Assembly (NCBI GenBank): GCA_023407575.1
Contig: JAEYLX010000006.1
Span: forward strand, 189,896-253,895
Reading direction: 5' to 3'
Source: Bacillota bacterium
GTDB lineage: Bacteria > Bacillota > Clostridia > Lachnospirales > Lachnospiraceae
Length of the DNA stretch: 64,000 nt
Position numbers and translations under genes: made by a program. Below, piece by piece: positions 1 through 8,712 of this stretch. The number at the start of each line of letters is the position of its first letter. The stretch's first letter is position 1. Under the pieces are notes generated by a model. That model saw only the letters and a list, made by a program, of their open reading frames with translations, was not told the origin of the DNA and made no database searches.

Positions 1-1587
1 CATAACCTGATTGGTAATTCCCTGGGCTTTTAAATCCTCTGACATCTGTGCTGCTTCGTCAAAAGAAGTCATAGAAAATGTATGTAAGTATTGCATACCA
101 AGAATATGTGAGGTTTCTTTCACGCCACTGATTACATCATAGTAGAAAGGAATATTCTCTGTTTGGGTTGCTTGGGAAAGGGCTCCCTCTGACACCAGCC
201 TCTCTCTGTAATAATTGGCAAGACCTGCATACTCCTTATATTCCTCTGTTAAGAAGGTATACTTTACTTTAAGGTTTACATCATACATATTGGGTTCCAG
301 AACATATACGTCAGCAGTACTATCACCAAACATTCTAAGGTTATCTGCTGTACGAAGCACAAAGGTCGGATAAGCATAGTTATAATCGTTATATACACCG
401 GAAACTCCTGCTGTAATTAAAGATATACTGGCACCACCTTCAATTGTGGCAAGGATAGAGGAATTTTCTCTGCAAATTCCATATAACGGAAGCTTGGCAC
501 TGATGGTATTTTCTGTCGTGGTAAAGTTTGCTGACAACGGATCAATGTCGTAGATATATTGGGCATAAGAAGCCGTTTTCACTTTACCATTATTAAAATT
601 AATTAAAGATCCCGAACCATTCGGTACAACCATATATCCCGTTTCCGTGGTATCAGCTGCTCCCATATAGCGCAGTAATTGGATACGATAGATAAATCCA
701 CCGCCATATTCTTCAATCCCGGATACTGGAATTGAAACATTTAATCCATCCTTATCCAGTCTGTATTCCAAAGGGATTTGAAAAGAAATGGGAACTGCCA
801 CTTCCACTCCTGCCAGATCCATTTGCTCCTGGTACTCTTCGTCCGTCCAACCGATATTCACCAACCATTCCAGAATCTTTTTAATGGTCTTAGGATTTTT
901 CTGTACAATACCATTCAGCTCTAACATACCATTAACTTTAGAGCTGGTTATATAATATCTTTTAAAAGAAACTCCGTCCTTTTCGGATAGCTTTTTGCAA
1001 ATATCCTCTAATTTTTCTTCCGTCAGATAAATGGGTATGTTACCAGTTTTACTGGTCTCAAAATCTCCGAGTCTGTAAATATATCTGATACCACCTTCAA
1101 TACTCTCCGCCGTTACCTGACCTTTTTGAACCGCCATGCTATAGGAATCATAGGTTCCCGATTTTACTTCTTTGTTGTAATAATTTACGATAAATTGAGA
1201 TTTCAGATAATTCATATTCGTGGCATTTGCCATGCTATCCTCATCTGCATGAATGGGATTCGAATATGTTATCTCTCCATTTCTCTTATCATAAACTGCA
1301 ACCGTAGCGGTAGCTGTATCGGTATAAAGCTTTAGGTATTCATTTTCACATACCAGTTCCATGCCATTCACATTTGACTTTGTTTCAATTGCCGGATGAT
1401 ACTCGCTGCCTTCTTCGTAGTCATAACTTGTTAAATATTCCTTGTACTTGTTATAAGACAGATAATGTATGTAATAATAAGCGAGATAAATTGCACCTAT
1501 TACAATACCTATACATAAGATTCCAAGCACAAGCTTTTTTGCCAGACTAAGGGGCAACCGGTTCTTCTTTTCCTTCAAAGACTTCAT
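1..1587 (-). CDS. DUF5696-like membrane-anchored protein of a sugar ABC transporter locus (C-terminus outside window)
   Basis: An open frame of 529 codons runs from an ATG at 1587 (preceded by AGGAGG) off the left edge, so the C-terminus is missing. It opens with a basic stretch (KSLKEKKNRLPLSLAKK) and one hydrophobic helix at about residues 18-40, then a long extracytoplasmic region without Cys-rich motifs. The visible part resembles the DUF5696 proteins I know from Lachnospiraceae and Paenibacillus sugar-transport loci; this is recall, not a search. It is the last gene seen in the mannan operon, 11 bp after the YIP1-like gene. The role is unknown; an anchored helper of glycan capture or a glycosidase-like fold is possible. 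The late visible part, with alternating hydrophobic strands and motifs such as IPFYYDVISG, could be the start of a TIM-barrel. Confidence 0.7.
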   Translation of the reverse strand, partial: MKSLKEKKNRLPLSLAKKLVLGILCIGIVIGAIYLAYYYIHYLSYNKYKEYLTSYDYEEGSEYHPAIETKSNVNGMELVCENEYLKLYTDTATATVAVYDKRNGEITYSNPIHADEDSMANATNMNYLKSQFIVNYYNKEVKSGTYDSYSMAVQKGQVTAESIEGGIRYIYRLGDFETSKTGNIPIYLTEEKLEDICKKLSEKDGVSFKRYYITSSKVNGMLELNGIVQKNPKTIKKILEWLVNIGWTDEEYQEQMDLAGVEVAVPISFQIPLEYRLDKDGLNVSIPVSGIEEYGGGFIYRIQLLRYMGAADTTETGYMVVPNGSGSLINFNNGKVKTASYAQYIYDIDPLSANFTTTENTISAKLPLYGICRENSSILATIEGGASISLITAGVSGVYNDYNYAYPTFVLRTADNLRMFGDSTADVYVLEPNMYDVNLKVKYTFLTEEYKEYAGLANYYRERLVSEGALSQATQTENIPFYYDVISGVKETSHILGMQYLHTFSMTSFDEAAQMSEDLKAQGITNQVM

Positions 1588-1598
1588 GCTTTCGCCTC

Positions 1599-2246
1599 CT
1601 AAGTTCTAAAAATAATCTCTGTATAGATACTTTTAAAGAAAGTTACCACCAACCCAAAAAGGTTGGATAAAAGCAATAACAGGAAAATAATAATTAGCAT
1701 TGCTATAAAGGTAAGGAATAAGGTACCCAAGGTTTTACCCAAGGTATAATTATGTACCTGCATAATGCCAATTAAAATCATAATAACACCATATAGAATA
1801 CCGACGCCTATCAGCAGCACATAAAAAGCCTGTTCTCCATCTGCTATAAAATTACTAATCAAGGTCCCGGCCGCAAAAACTATAGTAATTGGTATCGTGC
1901 CATAGCCCACTGCAATTGCAATGTCTTTCATTCTGCCTTCGCCGCTCATTAAGCAAGTCACTGACCAGTTTCCTACACAGATTAAAAGATAGAAAGCCAA
2001 CACGCCTATCAGTTCATAATAACTGTCAACGCCTCTGGGATCGGTATCATTTACAATAAAGCTGGCAAGCAGCCGATTTGCAGTAAAACAAAAGGAAAAA
2101 ATCATAACCATCAGTATTGCAAGGGGTACACTGCCTTTCTCCGCATGGCGTATCCAATAATAGCCGTCCATAGGGTGGGAAATGGTGTAAAACATATAAT
2201 TCCATTTTTCTTTCGAAAAATATCTTTTTAGAAATCCTTTAACCAT
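1599..2246 (-). CDS. YIP1 family membrane protein
   Basis: This 215-residue protein has about five hydrophobic helices (roughly residues 40-58, 78-98, 108-130, 140-162 and 172-205) after a short cytoplasmic N-terminus with the sequence SHPMDGYYWIRHAEKGS. That layout and the 'P.DGY..IR....GS' N-terminal motif fit bacterial YIP1-domain proteins. The start overlaps the end of the NHL-repeat gene by 8 bp, so the two are probably translationally coupled. No catalytic residues are visible. The conserved position between the transporter permeases and the DUF5696-like gene suggests a structural or assembly role for the transporter or for the anchored proteins beside it; that is inference. Confidence 0.75.
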   Translation of the reverse strand: MVKGFLKRYFSKEKWNYMFYTISHPMDGYYWIRHAEKGSVPLAILMVMIFSFCFTANRLLASFIVNDTDPRGVDSYYELIGVLAFYLLICVGNWSVTCLMSGEGRMKDIAIAVGYGTIPITIVFAAGTLISNFIADGEQAFYVLLIGVGILYGVIMILIGIMQVHNYTLGKTLGTLFLTFIAMLIIIFLLLLLSNLFGLVVTFFKSIYTEIIFRT

Positions 2247-3714
2247 TCCAACTTCCCCTTTTCTTTCTATTTCTTATAACCCTTGCTACTTGCAGGATTA
2301 CGATTAGAATAGCAATTCCTGTTAAGGAATAACTTGCGTTTTCAGTCATAACACTATTTCTATAACGCTTATAAGCAACAGAATAATAATCCCGATTCAT
2401 TCCCAGTTCCAAGTACTTCATTGCCAGCTTATAGTCCCCTGCCGTCAAATACGCTTTCCCAATCCCTGTATTCGCAAGCTCGTTATTTTCATCCAGTTCC
2501 AGTACCCTGCTCCATAAAGCCACGGCGTCTGCTTCATCACCATCGTATCTAAGTGCCACAGCTTCGTTAATCAACTCGCCATATTCTGTTACTTCAAAAC
2601 AGATTAGCTCTCCTCGATTAGCATCTAAAACTGCTAACCTTCCACCAATATCTTCAATTGCAACTGGTATTGAAAAAGTTCCCTCCTGGGTTCCAAGTCC
2701 CCCAAATATGTAGAGAAGATTACCTTCATGGTCATAGGTAAAAATTCGGCCTCTCTTACGATCCAAGCAGGAATAGATTCCATCCTCGCGGTAAACCACA
2801 TCAGTAAACTGAGAAGGTCCTGAATATTCTGTAGCTCCATGGGTCCAAATATCCCCACCTAAATTAGCGTTGGAGCCTTTTTTTATAACATCTTCTCCCT
2901 TGGGATTTAACCTTCTAACTCCCTGTACCCCTGTAGAATCAATGTTGGATGCATATACAAAGCCCTTTGGATCGATATCAATACCAGTAAATTCGGTGGG
3001 GATAAATAGTTGCTGCTTGGAGCGTTCTTCTTTGTTCGCTAACCTTTTCCAAAATTTATCCCAAAGACTGATCTCAACTTTAATGGTACCAAAAAAGCTG
3101 GAAAAATTACCTCCCGTCTCAAATACCATAATACCTTCAAACATGTTTTGTGCGATGACATACATTCTATCTGCATAGTCAACTGAAACCTTTAACGGTA
3201 CAAATACATAACCTTCTTCCAAACTATCGGACGTTGGATTTTCTACAATCTTAATTAAAGTTCCATCCTGTTCTAAAACAACAATTCGATGGTTTTGAGA
3301 ATCCGCAATATAAATTTGATTTTTTTCTGATACACAAACCCCATAGGGTTGATTAAAGGTATCTGTCTTTCCGCTATTTTCAAAGTTTGTAATAATGTTT
3401 TCAACTTTTTTAAGATCTTTATCCAACACCACAATTCGATTATTTCCCGTATCTGCTACATAGATTTTACCCTCTGTCGTCTGGCAAAGATCCTGTGGTG
3501 TGGCAAAACTCCCAATCTTTTCACCCTGATAGCTTAGGTCCTCACCACGTATCGTTGCAGAAGGAATATAGGCGGCAGGTGTAAAATGAACATATTCCCG
3601 ATAATCATAATTGTAAGTATCATAGGGAAGCTTTGCTGCCTTTGCTTCTTCTCCGGTGAAAAGCATCAGTAGGATTGCTGTTAGACAAAAGGTTATAGCT
3701 CTCTTTAATTTCAT
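2239..3714 (-). CDS. secreted NHL-repeat protein with TPR segment and C-terminal membrane helix
   Basis: The 491-residue product begins with a signal peptide (KLKRAITFCLTAILLMLFTG, cleavage near AKA). Residues of about 70-360 hold NHL-type beta-propeller blades, seen as repeated 'iyVADtgNnRIvvld' strings (KIYVADTGNNRIVVLDKD, QIYIADSQNHRIVVLEQD). Residues of about 395-450 look like tetratricopeptide repeats (WSRVLELDENNELANTGIGK). A final helix near residue 470 is followed by RNRKKR, giving a C-terminal membrane anchor. An upstream ATG at 3729 is less likely because the GGAGG lies between it and the ATG at 3714. The gene sits between the permease and YIP1-like genes. An extracellular scaffold or glycan-binding role is inferred. 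Confidence 0.8.
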   Translation of the reverse strand: MKLKRAITFCLTAILLMLFTGEEAKAAKLPYDTYNYDYREYVHFTPAAYIPSATIRGEDLSYQGEKIGSFATPQDLCQTTEGKIYVADTGNNRIVVLDKDLKKVENIITNFENSGKTDTFNQPYGVCVSEKNQIYIADSQNHRIVVLEQDGTLIKIVENPTSDSLEEGYVFVPLKVSVDYADRMYVIAQNMFEGIMVFETGGNFSSFFGTIKVEISLWDKFWKRLANKEERSKQQLFIPTEFTGIDIDPKGFVYASNIDSTGVQGVRRLNPKGEDVIKKGSNANLGGDIWTHGATEYSGPSQFTDVVYREDGIYSCLDRKRGRIFTYDHEGNLLYIFGGLGTQEGTFSIPVAIEDIGGRLAVLDANRGELICFEVTEYGELINEAVALRYDGDEADAVALWSRVLELDENNELANTGIGKAYLTAGDYKLAMKYLELGMNRDYYSVAYKRYRNSVMTENASYSLTGIAILIVILQVARVIRNRKKRGSWNG

Positions 3715-3728
3715 CACTCTTCCTCCCA

Positions 3729-4607
3729 TTACTCTTTCATACCGGATGTGGTCATCGTTTCTAAGATATTCTTCTGACAGATTAAGAAGAAGGTAATTGG
3801 AACTGCTGCAATAATAAAGGTTACAGCTGCCGCTGCTCCTGCTCTTGCCATTCCGCCGGCAGCAATTTGCTGCAACGCATATTGGAGGGGCTTTAAGCTC
3901 TCATCCCGCAAGAAGGTGCTTCCTGTATTCCCCCACATCTGCTGAAATTGGAAAATTGCTAAGGTAAGCCAAGCAGGTCTTACGTTTGGCATTACAATAT
4001 ACCAAAAAGTACGCCATTCGCTTGCTCCATCGAGCCTAGCTGACTCCATCAACGAATCAGGAAGCTGTTCCATGAACTGCTTCATCAAATATAATCCCAT
4101 ACCCATAGAACATGCAGGCAATATCAAAGCCCAGTAACTGTTATTAATATGAAGCCAGGATATAATCATATATTGAGGCGTCTGTGTTACCGTCCAGGAA
4201 AACATAATGGAAAGCACAACTAGTTGAAAGAGTAGCTTTTTCCCCGGAAAATCATGCTTAGCCAGGGGATAAGCTGCCAGGGATGCAATGATTACATGCC
4301 CTAACATACCTCCGCCAGTTATAATGACGGTATTTAATATGTATCTGGAAAATGGAACCCAGGAATCATTCATTAATGCAAATAAATCTGAAAAATTTTC
4401 AAAGGTTGGATTTCTTACAAATATCTTTGGCGGGAACTGATACAACTCATCCAAGGGTTTTAAAAAGTTGTTAACTACCATGATAAGAGGCAGCAGCATT
4501 GCCACACCACAGATGGCCATAATAAAAAACAATAAGGAATTACCTGCAAAAGAACGATTAAGTTTCTTTTCCTTAGGCTTAAAGAAGAGTCGTTTGCGTT
4601 TTTTCAT
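3729..4607 (-). CDS. carbohydrate ABC transporter permease (MalG/AraQ type)
   Basis: This inner-membrane subunit of an ABC importer passes oligosaccharide across the membrane. It is 292 residues with six predicted helices and carries the EAA loop that docks on the ATPase (MESARLDGASEWRTFWYIVMP, near residues 190-210), typical of the CUT1 sugar family. It overlaps the preceding permease stop codon by one base, so the pair should be made in equal amounts. No ATPase gene lies in the operon; CUT1 importers of this group usually borrow a shared MsmK/UgpC-type ATPase encoded elsewhere. The substrate is most likely mannan or glucomannan oligosaccharides, judged from the neighbouring enzymes. Confidence 0.93.
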   Translation of the reverse strand: MKKRKRLFFKPKEKKLNRSFAGNSLLFFIMAICGVAMLLPLIMVVNNFLKPLDELYQFPPKIFVRNPTFENFSDLFALMNDSWVPFSRYILNTVIITGGGMLGHVIIASLAAYPLAKHDFPGKKLLFQLVVLSIMFSWTVTQTPQYMIISWLHINNSYWALILPACSMGMGLYLMKQFMEQLPDSLMESARLDGASEWRTFWYIVMPNVRPAWLTLAIFQFQQMWGNTGSTFLRDESLKPLQYALQQIAAGGMARAGAAAAVTFIIAAVPITFFLICQKNILETMTTSGMKE

Positions 4608-5518
4608 TATTTACCGACCCTCCTTAATATTTTTTGTACCAGCAAGTTAGTACCGATCATTAACAGGAACAAGATCGTTGCAATTGCGGAGGCATAACCC
4701 ATTTCAAAACGCACCGTACCATAATCCAGTAAGTGCGTAACTACCGTGGTTCCTGAGTAGTTTACCGAAGGATTACCTGCCAGCTGAATAGAAACGTCCG
4801 CTATTGCAAAGGATTGTGTAATCTGCATTACGGCGCCGAACATCAGCTGTGGTTTCATTGACGGCAAGGTTACATACCACAGTTCCTGCCAGCGATTCTT
4901 TACCCCATCCAGTGCTGCTGCTTCGTACAAAGATTTATCTACAGTCTGAAGTCCTGCAATAAAAGCTAAAAATCCTGTTCCAAGACTTAACCAAAGCTGC
5001 ACCACTATCAAAAATGGAAGTACCCATTTTTCGGTTTTCATCCAGATAATTGCTTCATCCAAAATACCAAGTTTCATCAAAAACCCATTTAAGTAACCGT
5101 ATCGGTCACCGGATAAAATAAGATTCCAAACTACATAAGCGTTACCACAAATACTTGGTGCGTAAAAAACCAAAGTCAGAAAGGCACGCAGCCAACCTTT
5201 GAATTCATTTATAATCCAGGCGAATAGTAAGCATAAAAAGTAACTGACCGGTCCTGTAATAACTGCTAATATCAGGGTATTTTTTAGAGACTTTAAGAAA
5301 ATATCATCCCCAAAAAACAGCTTTATGTAGTTCTTCCAGCCGATAAACTCCGGCACTTCTAGCATATTGTAATAGGTAAAGCTTAATCCTATACTCATAA
5401 CGACCGGCAGTACCGTGAAAAAGAAAAACATGATGAAGTAAGGTGCAAGCATTAAATAAGAAGCTTTGTTTTTTTTAATCTGATCTCCCAACTTTTGATG
5501 TTCCTTATACTCAGCCAT
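4607..5518 (-). CDS. carbohydrate ABC transporter permease (MalF/UgpA/LplB type)
   Basis: This is the partner permease, 303 residues with six predicted helices. After a short basic cytoplasmic N-terminus, helix 1 is LMLAPYFIMFFFFTVLPVVM. The EAA loop (LYEAAALDGVKNRWQELWYVTLP) lies near residue 210. The frame stays open upstream to 5587 and would overlap the solute-binding protein gene, but GGAGGCGAAGAA directly in front of the ATG at 5518 fixes this start. It should form the heterodimeric channel with the next gene product. Imported substrate is inferred from context, as no residue in a permease of this type gives specificity by eye. Confidence 0.93.
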   Translation of the reverse strand: MAEYKEHQKLGDQIKKNKASYLMLAPYFIMFFFFTVLPVVMSIGLSFTYYNMLEVPEFIGWKNYIKLFFGDDIFLKSLKNTLILAVITGPVSYFLCLLFAWIINEFKGWLRAFLTLVFYAPSICGNAYVVWNLILSGDRYGYLNGFLMKLGILDEAIIWMKTEKWVLPFLIVVQLWLSLGTGFLAFIAGLQTVDKSLYEAAALDGVKNRWQELWYVTLPSMKPQLMFGAVMQITQSFAIADVSIQLAGNPSVNYSGTTVVTHLLDYGTVRFEMGYASAIATILFLLMIGTNLLVQKILRRVGK

Positions 5519-5531
5519 TTCTTCGCCTCCC

Positions 5532-8528
5532 TTACTTTCTTTCGCCATCCAGTTCAAGTTCTTTTCGCTTGTAGTCAATTTCAGCATTAATATAGATTAC
5601 TTTATCCATAAGCTCTTCCCTCGGTAATGCAGTATCTGGCTTGGTTACTACCGTAAAGAAGGCATTATATACATTACGCCAGGAATAATAACCACCTGGT
5701 ACCTGTGGAATTCCCTCTGCCCAGGTCATGGATTCCTTTAATGCTTTAAAATCATCAACTGGCCAGGACATATTTAAAAATGCTTCATAGTTTGCCGTAG
5801 GAACTCTCGCAGAAGAGCCCATCAGACCTTCCATTTCACGACCATATTGGGTCTGGGTTTCCTCACTGGTCCACCACTTTAAGAACTCCCAGCTTGCATC
5901 TGGAATTTCTGTATCTGCCATAATCATACATGCCAGACCGGTACTTGCTACGGAATGATTGACTGTTCCATCCGTCTGTACAGTTCCCGGTATCTGTGTA
6001 AAACTCCAGAGTCCAGCAATATCAGGAGCTGATACGGCAAAGTTGTTGTAAGTAGTATAATCAGAAATCATAAGCGGACATTCTCCGGTTCGAAAACGCT
6101 CTTCAACGCTGGTTTCCTTATCTAGCTTGTAATCGGTAAAGTACTCACAGAATTCCTTAAATGTATTAACTGCTGTATCTGAATCTAAAGCGGATGCTTC
6201 GCCGCCCTCCGTATAATAAGAGCCACCATTTTGATACAACATAGAAGCGAAAGTCTGCTCTGTAGCCCACATACCAAATTCCATCTGATTCTTGGCCAGT
6301 ACCGTCATAGCAACCTTTACCTCATCCCAGGTAGTGGGTACCTCCAGCCCAATTTCTGCTAATATATCTTTTCGATAGAACATAACCGGATAGGTTATTG
6401 TCTCTGGCAATGCGTAGACAGCATCGTCATAGGTAAACTGGGTAGTTGCTGCCTCTGGAAATCTCGAGAGTACATCGTCCGCATCCTCAAATTGGCCTAA
6501 ATCCAGCACCGCATTTCTTATTCCATAGTTTACTGGCGTGTCATTACCAGTATTCAGTACCGCTCCGGCAATACCACCAGTATTTGCTACCTGTATTGCC
6601 ACATCCGGCCCTTCTCCCACCAGGGAAGCCTTTAGCAGCGTGGACATATCTACTAACTGAACATTTACCCCAATACCTTTCGCAGTAAAGCTTTCATCGA
6701 TCAAGGCTTTAATAACATTAGCCTGATCACGTCCTGACCCAACCCATAAAGTAATTGTTTGTTGTTCCTCGTTTGAATCTTCTGTCACACTACCGATACG
6801 GTTATAATCAATCACAAAAGAATAGAACAACCGCTTTATTTCAAATATCAACTTAGCAAAGAAGGAATCATTCTCATAAGTAATGGTTTCATCCGGTGAA
6901 TAGATATTAATTCGGTCAATCTGTAAGGGTTGGCTTATAACCTGTGTTATCCAGTTACCCAAGGCTCTGATATTTATCTTGTAGGTCTTAATAACACGAA
7001 CGAAATATTCATCGTCTTCAATCAAATCATTCAGCTGATCTCTCATGGTTAAAAGTACGGCTTTTTTATCTGTATTTTTACCTGCGATATCTTCCAGCAT
7101 TTCAAGTGCAACATTTAACGTATCTCTGGCTACTACTAACTTTCCATTAAGTTCTGGCAGAACAGAAGAAAGCTGATAGTCACGATAGGTATCTGGTTTC
7201 ACACCGATTACCTTAATTACTTGTCTATAGATACTATTTAGCTGCTGTACAGAATCTTCAACAAGCCCTACTACCTCTGAAAATTCTCCCAGAACGGCTT
7301 CCATACGCAACGTATGCTGGCCTTTTTCCAAATAGAAACGATAGGCGTCACCATCTTCCTTGGATAACTCATCTTCTCTCCAGTTCTGACTATATTCGAA
7401 AGCATAATCGGACATTTCTTCAAAGGGTACAGATCCATCAATGGAAATACGTCTGGATACGTGAATTCCTCGTGAAAAATTCTGTTTATCATACAAGGAA
7501 ATGTTGTAATATCCGCTTTCCTGTACCTCAAACTCCCATTCAATCCACTGACCAACCAGTCTCCAGGACTTACCCCCAATGGAATTGTTTAGCAGCTCTT
7601 TGGCACTGGAGGGAGAAACAGCGGGTGAGGATGCATCCTGCTGTGGGTAAAGCATCTGTGAAGAGGTCTTCGTAGCATATTCACCCTCTAAGGTAATAAC
7701 CGCATCCTTTGTATCCTTTGCTCCATTGGCATCCCATTCTGCTTTTACTTCTTCATAGGATTTTGCTGTACCTTCATTGTTAATTACTAACTTGTTAATC
7801 AGCATTGGCTCTTTTAATGAAATCATGGATATGGTATGGTTCCCTGCTTCCATATAAATGGAAAGAGCATCCGTTATGTATCCATTACTGTCATACAGGT
7901 ATCGGCTCTGCCATTCTGGAGTCTCGATGCTTTTGGGCTTAATGTCGTTGCCCTGATTATCCTTTTCCCAGTTTTTCACCAGGATACCAGCTTCATTGAT
8001 ATAGGAATCTTCTACATAACTGGTCCAGACTCTGGGAAATGACAACCTTGCCAGCTCTTCATATGGAAGCTTACCATCTATGAAAATACTTCTTTCAATA
8101 TCTGAGTTCTTACCTTCTACTGGATAGTAAACAACACAAAAGTTATATAGTCCGCTTTCTGGTATTGTCACCTCAAATTCAACCAAAGAATCCTCACCGG
8201 TTAAAACACTTCCACCCTCCATTCCCTCATAATCCGTATAGATTTCTGGAATGGCTTCTACATCGCTCTCTTCATACCTGACATATCCTTCTGCCGGTAC
8301 TTCGATTACTGTGTTAGGTCGATTAGCATTATCATGCTCTGCCTTGTATTCCTTATAGGAGGGAATAGAAGTATCGATATTGTATGTACTGATAACTTCA
8401 TCAAATTCGTCCATCAGCATATCTGTCTTGGCATTAGCTTTCGTCGTCCCTAGTTGGAATAGAGGAACTACTATAATAACTACCATGAACAGTGCTTGAA
8501 TTCTTTTACATATACCCCTATATTTCAT
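5532..8528 (-). CDS. oversized sugar-binding protein of an ABC importer, with N-terminal carbohydrate-binding-like domains
   Basis: At 998 residues this is more than twice the usual 420-450 for a family 1 solute-binding protein. A signal peptide (FMVVIIVVPLFQLGTTKANA) lacks a lipobox Cys, so it is secreted or held by an uncleaved helix. Two beta-sandwich-like domains of similar layout follow (about residues 85-260 and 300-430), each with 'V.FEVTIPESGLYNF' / 'WEFEVQESGYYNI', a 'rsIfIDGk.PyeEl' strand and a closing 'AGNHTISM' / 'KGQHTLRM' strand. A helical linker comes next, and the type 1 binding-protein fold starts near residue 585 (TITLWVGSGRDQANVIKAL). The start at 8528 is preferred over 8540 because GGAGG lies between them. 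It should capture mannan-derived oligosaccharides. Confidence 0.88.
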   Translation of the reverse strand: MKYRGICKRIQALFMVVIIVVPLFQLGTTKANAKTDMLMDEFDEVISTYNIDTSIPSYKEYKAEHDNANRPNTVIEVPAEGYVRYEESDVEAIPEIYTDYEGMEGGSVLTGEDSLVEFEVTIPESGLYNFCVVYYPVEGKNSDIERSIFIDGKLPYEELARLSFPRVWTSYVEDSYINEAGILVKNWEKDNQGNDIKPKSIETPEWQSRYLYDSNGYITDALSIYMEAGNHTISMISLKEPMLINKLVINNEGTAKSYEEVKAEWDANGAKDTKDAVITLEGEYATKTSSQMLYPQQDASSPAVSPSSAKELLNNSIGGKSWRLVGQWIEWEFEVQESGYYNISLYDKQNFSRGIHVSRRISIDGSVPFEEMSDYAFEYSQNWREDELSKEDGDAYRFYLEKGQHTLRMEAVLGEFSEVVGLVEDSVQQLNSIYRQVIKVIGVKPDTYRDYQLSSVLPELNGKLVVARDTLNVALEMLEDIAGKNTDKKAVLLTMRDQLNDLIEDDEYFVRVIKTYKINIRALGNWITQVISQPLQIDRINIYSPDETITYENDSFFAKLIFEIKRLFYSFVIDYNRIGSVTEDSNEEQQTITLWVGSGRDQANVIKALIDESFTAKGIGVNVQLVDMSTLLKASLVGEGPDVAIQVANTGGIAGAVLNTGNDTPVNYGIRNAVLDLGQFEDADDVLSRFPEAATTQFTYDDAVYALPETITYPVMFYRKDILAEIGLEVPTTWDEVKVAMTVLAKNQMEFGMWATEQTFASMLYQNGGSYYTEGGEASALDSDTAVNTFKEFCEYFTDYKLDKETSVEERFRTGECPLMISDYTTYNNFAVSAPDIAGLWSFTQIPGTVQTDGTVNHSVASTGLACMIMADTEIPDASWEFLKWWTSEETQTQYGREMEGLMGSSARVPTANYEAFLNMSWPVDDFKALKESMTWAEGIPQVPGGYYSWRNVYNAFFTVVTKPDTALPREELMDKVIYINAEIDYKRKELELDGERK

Positions 8529-8545
8529 ACTTACCTCCATAATTG

Positions 8546-8695
8546 CACTTTATGCCATCACTAATTTTAGTGAAAAAACCTTCAAAGCAGATTCTTCCTG
8601 TGTGAATTGTTTTTAATTCACACTCTAAAAGTGATTTGCCCTACACACCCTATTCCTCCGCCAACGGAGGTACTAACACTTTATGCCATCACTAA
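8546..8695 (-). repeat. intergenic region with a 19-bp direct repeat flanking hairpins
   Basis: The 184-bp gap between the mannanase and binding-protein genes carries two identical copies of CACTTTATGCCATCACTAA (8546-8564 and 8677-8695, plus strand), 131 bp apart. Between or next to them are three inverted repeats: TCACTAA/TTAGTGA (8558-8573), GTGTGAATT/AATTCACAC (8600-8608 with 8615-8623) and CCTCCG/CGGAGG (8655-8670). No hairpin is followed by a T-run in the direction of transcription, so they look like mRNA-stability or processing elements rather than terminators. Confidence 0.7.
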
Positions 8696-8712
8696 ATTTG
8701 ATAAATAAAGTC

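Noticed and set aside
1126..1335. 69-residue plus-strand frame in the DUF5696-like region
   Set aside because: Antisense to a longer continuous frame that has AGGAGG at its start and runs off the left edge.
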